A DNA stretch of 64,000 nucleotides, from positions 1,488,001 through 1,552,000 of the forward strand of contig WHUZ01000001.1 in assembly GCA_015179045.1 (NCBI GenBank). Direction: 5' to 3'. The position numbers were made by a program, and so were the translations under genes. Under the pieces are notes generated by a model that was given only the letters and a program-made list of their open reading frames with translations, did no database searches and was not told the origin of the DNA. The stretch comes from Kalaharituber pfeilii (lineage: Eukaryota > Ascomycota > Pezizomycetes > Pezizales > Pezizaceae). Position 1 is the stretch's first letter. Every line of letters begins with the position of its first letter. Below are positions 58,978 to 64,000 of this stretch, one piece after another.

Positions 58978-59165
58978 TTTCTGATGCATGGCTCGAAAAC
59001 ATGACGAGGTCTCGTGATTTTATCAATACCGTAAGTGACTGCACTAGAAACATGCGAATGAAACAAAAAGAGCACCATGCAGTTTGCAAAATGAAGGAAA
59101 TCAAGCTCTAGGATAGCCTCACCCGCTAGAAGAATCCTCTTGAGAAAAGTATAGAAATATAAGGG

Positions 59166-60123
59166 TTACATTATTATACAACATCCTGCTAACTTCTTCA
59201 AAAGCGACTTCTTCACAACATCCACTGGTTGATTTTCGTCAGCTTGCTGTTGATGATGATGCTGTTGTGCGCTAGTTCCCACGTAGCCATGCGACGGCTG
59301 CTGATGCTGCCCGTGATATCCAGCCCCATATCCCTGCGGATGTTGAGCATGAGCATGATCATGAGTTCGGTTAGATGGTTGCTTACCAGATGATACCTTC
59401 TCGCCCTGATTGGCTGTGAAGGATATGTACAGCCTTCCCTCATTTTGCTCTACGGTGTACTGTAGGTTAAGCTCATTGCATAGCTCTATGACAGCGGGTT
59501 TAATCTTCTGGATGCCTCCGTCGGAATGGTTTCCCTTGCCGACAATGCTGGAGATTTATGGGAATTCAATTCAGTGAGACCGCAAGATGGACATTGCATT
59601 CCTACATCTTCAGAAGGATAGCAAACTTACACATGCAAACCAGTCGAATGCCGCGCCTTCTCCGCCTGTATCCTTCGGCTCAAAACATCCTTGGCCTCTT
59701 GGACATACAAGCCATGCAAGTCAATCTCGTCCTCCGCCCGCTGGGTATTGTTCACTCTGAAAATAAAATCTCTTGCCTGTTTATGGTACTCGACTCCGGC
59801 TCTATCGTGCTCTTTTCCCTCGACGCTCAATTGATGTGCAAGAGCCTTCTGCCCAGACTGGTAGGCGGTACGGGAGCGATCGAAGCAGTCGTTGCGCTTT
59901 CTGTGAGCGGCGTGAGCAAGGTTGCGAAGCCGATCGTATTCGGCTTCATCTGCGGTGGAGGCTCCGGAGTGTTTGGAGAATACTAAATTTTGAGGAAGCA
60001 AACTGGAGTTAGCTTAACAGTCACCAGAGAACTTAGTTGGGGTGTATTGTGTGGATAGACAGAGAGGGGTTTAGGTAAGTTACGCTTATTCCCGCCGGAC
60101 CGAGCGGTGAGGGGCACAGACAT
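59166..60123 (-). CDS. Smr-domain protein with DUF1771 and a C-terminal CaaX box
   Basis: Smr domains are nucleic-acid-binding or nuclease-type folds. Exons 60123-60084, 59982-59631 and 59547-59166 give 257 residues starting MSVPLTARSGGNK. DUF1771: EYDRLRNLAHAAHRKRNDCF, AYQSGQKALAHQLSVEGKEH. Smr: EIDLHGLYVQEAKDVL (the DLHG motif), HVIVGKGNHSDGGIQKIKPAV and NEGRLYI. A His/Gln-rich linker follows, with HDHAHAQH and QQHHHQQQ. The protein ends KKSLLKKLAGCCIIM: basic residues, then CIIM, a CaaX prenylation signal with a second cysteine next to it. The ATG at 60123 was chosen because its 40-nt exon splices in phase; a TTG near 60001 only opens the second exon's frame. Confidence 0.85.
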
Positions 60124-61087
60124 GATTGGGCACCAACAACAGTAACGGCAGCTACTCTACTCTAATAAGGAGCGCCAGAGGTCTGCTTTAGATTAGTTGC
60201 GCAGCGATGGCTAATGCGAAGAGGGTAAAAAAGCTAGGTCAACTGAAGTAAGGAGGAATAGTGAACTACTCGACTTGCGCGGATAACAATGGACAAACGG
60301 AATAGAAACAAGAGTAGCTTGAACAACTCGATAAAGGACTTAAGAGGGATTTGTGAAATGCAGACGGATGTGGTTTGTTATTGACTTATATAGTTACTAT
60401 GTAAGTTATTTGTTATTTACAAGTAACCACTCTTGTTACCCTAGCTTCGAGTATGTGCCACATGTGCATGCATCCCTGTGAATCCTGCATTTAGCTCAGG
60501 GCAACACAGTGGAGTACTCGAGTACAACGGAGGTTGGATTTGGACTCTGATTAGTCGCAATATTGTTAGTGTGGGTCGTGGAACGGATGGTTGCTTAGTG
60601 TTTATCTCTCGGTCTCGGCGCTCCCAGCTGGCAACCATTTGTAGGCTGCTGCGACCCTCAGATTTCATGCGACGCTGACTGAGTAAGTCTGGTCACGAGA
60701 CTACTGCGACCCTGTCAATCCCAAAGAAAGATTGGGGTTTATCTTGAAACGAGATTGGGTGTGGGAGCGACGTGAGTGCCAAGAAGTGGTGAAAAACTAG
60801 GCGAAGTCAGCTTGAGGCAGAATAAAGCAAGTAATAAACCACATAGTACCCAGTTGCTCTACTTTAATATGTTCATACCACTTTCAGTTTTTGATAGAGT
60901 TTAATACGCTTTGGACTCTACCGTACTTAAGTATGTGTTTCTCCGACCTTGACATGCAGTACTGTAAGTAACTCCTTAGCTCTGGTTGGCACAACGACCC
61001 TCATAAACCAGGTGTGACTTGATAAAATGTAGAGCAATCTGTTCCAGTGCTAGCGCTCTATATCACTTAAAGGTGTGCTTCGATGTG
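60124..61087. other. Gene-free region
   Basis: No recognisable gene on either strand; upstream region of the Smr gene lies at its left end. Confidence 0.5.
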
Positions 61088-61146
61088 TTTGCAGGTTTAT
61101 GCAAATCTTCGATGTGTTTGGAGGTTTATTTGCATAAACCTGCAAA
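61088..61146. repeat. Hairpin with 19-bp perfect arms
   Basis: Arms 61088-61106 (tttgcaggtttatgcaaat) and 61128-61146 are perfect complements around a 21-base loop. The word cttcgatgtgtttg also repeats directly before and within the loop. Confidence 0.85.
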
Positions 61147-61256
61147 ACCTCAAAACACGCATGAGAACGAAACTACAGAAAACATGGTAATTCACGATTT
61201 ACTAGAACCAATACTCATGTACATTCTGACTCCTGTAATTAGTTACTACTGTAGCC

Positions 61257-61328
61257 AGTAAAATATGTATTCGGACAGGGGTACCAATGCAAATTATGCG
61301 CTACTTATGTCCGAATACATATTTTACT
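61257..61328. repeat. 72-bp palindromic element with 21-bp perfect arms
   Basis: Arms 61257-61277 and 61308-61328 (agtaaaatatgtattcgga then ca) are perfect complements around 30 bases. No target duplication longer than one or two bases seen. Confidence 0.85.
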
Positions 61329-61429
61329 AGCTAGTATGTAATCGTTTCGCTCACTAAGCATGACTGCATCATACAGGTCACGGCACCCATCACACCAGTA
61401 TACCTATCATGGCAAAACTCAACCCTGAC

Positions 61430-61641
61430 TGTTACGGAGGTGGTAAACGCAGAAATTTACCGTCCGCCAGGTCAAAAAGACACTTGACTAGCGATACTCG
61501 CTAGTCCTCTGCGACTGCGGCGCCTTTCCGGCTGTCGCATGTCGCTTACGTCGCATATGCGCATTTCGTATGCGCTTGCATTTTTCGCTTTTCACGCGCT
61601 CCACCGGCCGCCCACACTACGGTCGCGGTGAACCCATAACA
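61430..61641 (-). repeat. LTR (3' LTR on the minus strand)
   Basis: Lacks about 30 bases (cctacgtagctcatatag region) that are present in the other LTR and in the old copy at 15540, so this is a deletion in this LTR. Confidence 0.8.
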
Positions 61642-62049
61642 GTCCCCCCCTCTTAGGGCAACTTCCCCGGGTTGCTGCTATATGAGTCTGCCTCCACCCT
61701 GGCCGTCGTGGATTATCCCATGCGCTGTGCTGCATGACCCTTTCGACCAGGATGTCAGCCAGGGATTCGATACGTCACTTTATCCTTGCTGCGCCTCAGA
61801 CGCATTGCGCAAGTGTCCACCATCACTTGGCATGCCGGGATCACAGCGTCGCCTAGTATTTGCCGTCTTATTGCCTTCTGCTCTTAGCTCTGGCTCTTTA
61901 GGTCTGGCTCATTGGCTCTGGCTCTTTAGGTCTGGCTCTTAGCTTAGGTAAGGTCTTACTTTCTGCGGCCATTAACAATGAATACTTAGGGAATTGGCGA
62001 GATAAGTTTGCATCGAACCGGTGACCGGTTTATCGCTAGTCAACTGTTA

Positions 62050-62289
62050 TGTTACGGAGGTGGTAAACGCAGAAAGTTACCGTCCGCCAGGTCAAAAAGA
62101 CACTTGACTAGCGATACTCGCTAGTCCCCTACGTAGCTCATATAGTACTCATTTATGCGACTGCAGCGCCATTCGGCTGTCGCATGTCGCCTACGTCGCA
62201 TATGCGCATTTCGTATGCGCTTGCATTTTTCGCTTTTCGCGCGCTCCACCGGCCGCCCACACTACGGCGGTCGCGGTGAACCCGTAACA
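62050..62289 (-). repeat. LTR (5' LTR on the minus strand)
   Basis: Full-length partner LTR. Ends in cccgtaaca followed by the target duplicate ctgac. Confidence 0.8.
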
Positions 62290-62555
62290 CTGACGACATC
62301 CTCACTCAAGACGTATTATTGTCATTAGAAAGGAGATAGTGAGTATATATTGTCATTTTACAATAAAATTCCTATTTACATCAGTGCTGCAAGGAAATGC
62401 ATATCCACCGGATGTCTATTCTTCAGAAAACTTACGGCGTCGTTCTGAAGTACTTTTTTTGCATGCCTCTTCATACTTTCAACAGATTCGACATCTCTGG
62501 TAGTGAATGAAATTAATTTTTTTAGTTTTGTACTGAACTACATGAGCGCATACTT

Positions 62556-62688
62556 AGCAAACAAATGCCGAAATTATTTTTGCACTGAATTGCATACCAG
62601 TAGGTGTTCTCATGCCCAGACTGTACAGTACCCGTAGGCGGGCAGCAAACAATGCCGAAAAGTTTTTGCACTGAACTGTATACCTGTA
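62556..62688 (+). repeat. Two direct copies of a 46-bp sequence
   Basis: 62556-62601 and 62644-62688 share agcaaacaa, tgccgaaa, tttttgcactgaa and tatacc-type text, separated by 42 bases. A weaker third partial copy precedes at about 62521. Confidence 0.75.
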
Positions 62689-62916
62689 ACTTAGGTACTT
62701 GTATAGTCACTAGCGTCGCAACGTGAAAAATATATTAATACGTAAATCACGTGCGCGCCGTAGCGGCTAGGCACGAGACTAGGTACTGTACGTACTTACG
62801 CAAACTTGTAGCAAACAAACACTTCTGCACTTTCACTCGCTAGGTCTTACCTGGTTTGGCATCTTGGCTATTCATACCGATGCTACCATAGCACCAACAA
62901 GTACCTACATATTTGA

Positions 62917-62960
62917 TAGTCTGGTTGGCACGGAGGGAGGGGGTCGTGCCAACCAGACTA
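62917..62960. repeat. Hairpin with 16-bp perfect arms and G-rich loop
   Basis: Arms 62917-62932 (tagtctggttggcacg) and 62945-62960 enclose gagggagggggt. The outer 12 bases also occur alone at 11238 and 14196. Confidence 0.85.
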
Positions 62961-63258
62961 CCTATTTGGTTGGTTCGAGAGTGAAAAGGGAATGATGGGT
63001 GCTTACTCAAGTACTGCTGTGGCTTGACAATGACAGGGCTTCCTCTTGGCACAGGCAAGGAGGGTGTGGCGGGATGAAATCTTGGCATGAGCCGCTGCAA
63101 AAACTAAACTGATAATATAACCGATATGTACTTATGTTCCAAAGCATAAAGCTGTTTGGCAGCACTTCTTATCTTCATCCACCTCGAACCACCTACCGCT
63201 AACTGAAGCGCAACGAGCAAGAAGCGCAATCACGCAAGAGAGATCTCACTGTCTTACA
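62961..63258. promoter_or_regulatory. Upstream region of UTP20
   Basis: About 300 bases before the UTP20 ATG, with no coding motif. A minus-strand frame at 62840-63100 spans the hairpin and is considered chance. Confidence 0.35.
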
Positions 63259-64000
63259 ATGCCGGCTCAAAAACGAAAAACCGGCAGTTCGAAGGGCGGA
63301 ACCGCTTCTACAAAGCGGTTTACTGTGAGTTTGTGCACGGCGACTTTGCGGATGCTCGGCAACTACTGACATTGTGCTTCATCTATAGTACCAATCCTTC
63401 TCTCAAAAAATCGCAAATCTGTGAGTCCTAGGCATATGGAGGAGTCGCGATACCTCTTCAATTCATGTCCCCAAACAACCCTTTTGTTGACGATCAACAA
63501 TCGCAGGAAGATAGACCCAATCCGACGAGTGAGACGGCATGTGGAGGATGAAGAGGAGCAAGTGAGTTTTTTCACAATATCCATCTTCCTCGAAGCTTTG
63601 TTGAGAGTCTAAGCTGACAACTTAGAAATCTTGCTTCCGATCAACATTGGAAAAATGGATGGAAATGAATTTATCGGCCAATTTCACACAATTCACAAAA
63701 GAGGTGGTCCAATTGACGGAATCACTACCACATATTCTCCACTATCAAGACGAAATCATGGACGCACTGGTCCGGTATATCAACCTTAGGGATATTTATT
63801 CTCTCGAGCCTCTGCTTGAGTAAGCACCTGCGCTCCAGAGCCTATTCAGGGTAACAATCTAATTGAGTGCAGTCTGCTTGCACAATTTGCAAGGGATCTT
63901 GGTGAACTTTTCGAGAAACATTTCACGCGAGCCATAATTCTGTTGTCCGCGATGGTAACAAAAGAGAATGATATATCTACCATTGAGGTATGGCTTTAAA
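63259..64000 (+). CDS. utp20: Utp20 (U3 snoRNP/SSU processome component), 5' part only
   Basis: Utp20 is a very large HEAT-repeat protein of the small-subunit processome, acting in 18S rRNA maturation in the nucleolus. Exons in the window: 63259-63324, 63389-63420, 63507-63561, 63626-63819, 63873-63987; the next donor GTATGG starts at 63988 and the gene runs off the window. The protein begins MPAQKRKTGSSKGG, a basic leader, then FTYQSFSQKIANLKIDPIRR, FRSTLEKWMEMNLSANFTQF, ESLPHILHYQDEIMDALVRY and LEPLLDLLAQFARDLGELFE, then KHFTRAIILLS. These are the conserved N-terminal features of the family. All junctions keep phase. Four small exons at the 5' end are typical of fungal nuclear genes. Confidence 0.87.

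Larger units (their letters stand above)
61430..62289 (-). mobile_element. Miniature LTR retrotransposon (TRIM-like), 860 bp
   Basis: Two direct LTRs (61430-61641, 212 bp; 62050-62289, 240 bp) begin TGTTACGG or TGTTAT and end in the inverted counterpart. The whole is flanked by the 5-bp duplicate ctgac (61425-61429, 62290-62294), typical of LTR-retrotransposon integration. On the minus strand a purine tract AAGAGGGGGGAC (61642-61653) directly precedes the 3' LTR, so that is the likely sense strand. The 408-bp interior encodes nothing recognisable. It needs enzymes from another element to move. Confidence 0.85.

Noticed and set aside
1..64000. CRISPR array, operon or bacterial-type system
   Set aside because: Repeats are mobile-element ends, minisatellites or duplications; genes have introns and individual spacing. 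No regular repeat-spacer pattern exists.

Overview
The window is nuclear DNA of a filamentous ascomycete (Pezizomycotina). Housekeeping genes are interrupted by short GT-AG introns, many about 45-70 nt, with CTAAY or CTGAC branch sites. The protein families are fungal: COMPASS Bre2, Nuf2, Csf1, Med17, Utp20, Mrpl39 and a Dip5-type permease. Gene-rich blocks alternate with repeats whose copies differ mainly by C-to-T type transitions, which suggests RIP. I cannot place the species.

Layout. 1-3.5 kb: a PIF/Harbinger-type DNA transposon inserted in a MITE, with an uninterrupted MITE copy at 3.1-3.5 kb. 3.9-7.2 kb: an intact amino-acid permease, convergent with a frame-broken inositol polyphosphate kinase. 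7.5-9.1 kb: copia integrase relic and a tRNA-derived SINE. 9.7-13.2 kb: RTF2 and a multi-spanning SRF1-like protein. 13.2-20.6 kb: no supported gene; a decayed long-TIR transposon holding an old LTR, a cluster of repeated terminal-type motifs and LTR debris. 20.6-41.5 kb: KHE1-like protein, an unknown gene, NSE1, BRE2 (minus), NUF2 and the 10-kb CSF1. 41.5-44.3 kb: a weak ORF, a second SINE copy and a 120-bp duplication. 44.4-54.8 kb: a large coiled-coil protein, MRPL39 (a 3-exon gene of 59 aa), a 1.8-kb foldback element with about 440-bp arms, and MED17. 54.8-59 kb: LTR debris, minisatellite and a KTI12 relic. 59.2-60.1 kb: Smr-domain protein ending in a CaaX box. 61.4-62.3 kb: an 860-bp miniature LTR retrotransposon with intact target duplication. 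63.3 kb to the end: the 5' end of UTP20.

The genes do not form a pathway cluster. They are unrelated housekeeping functions: chromosome biology (NSE1, NUF2, RTF2, perhaps the coiled-coil protein), transcription (BRE2, MED17), lipid transfer or regulation (CSF1, SRF1-like), mitochondria (KHE1-like, MRPL39) and ribosome assembly (UTP20). The unusual content is mostly mobile-element architecture and decayed copies of conserved genes. Several conserved genes have one-base frame changes that introns do not explain; assembly indels are a real alternative to gene decay. Splice sites were inferred by eye from motifs and frame, without alignment.
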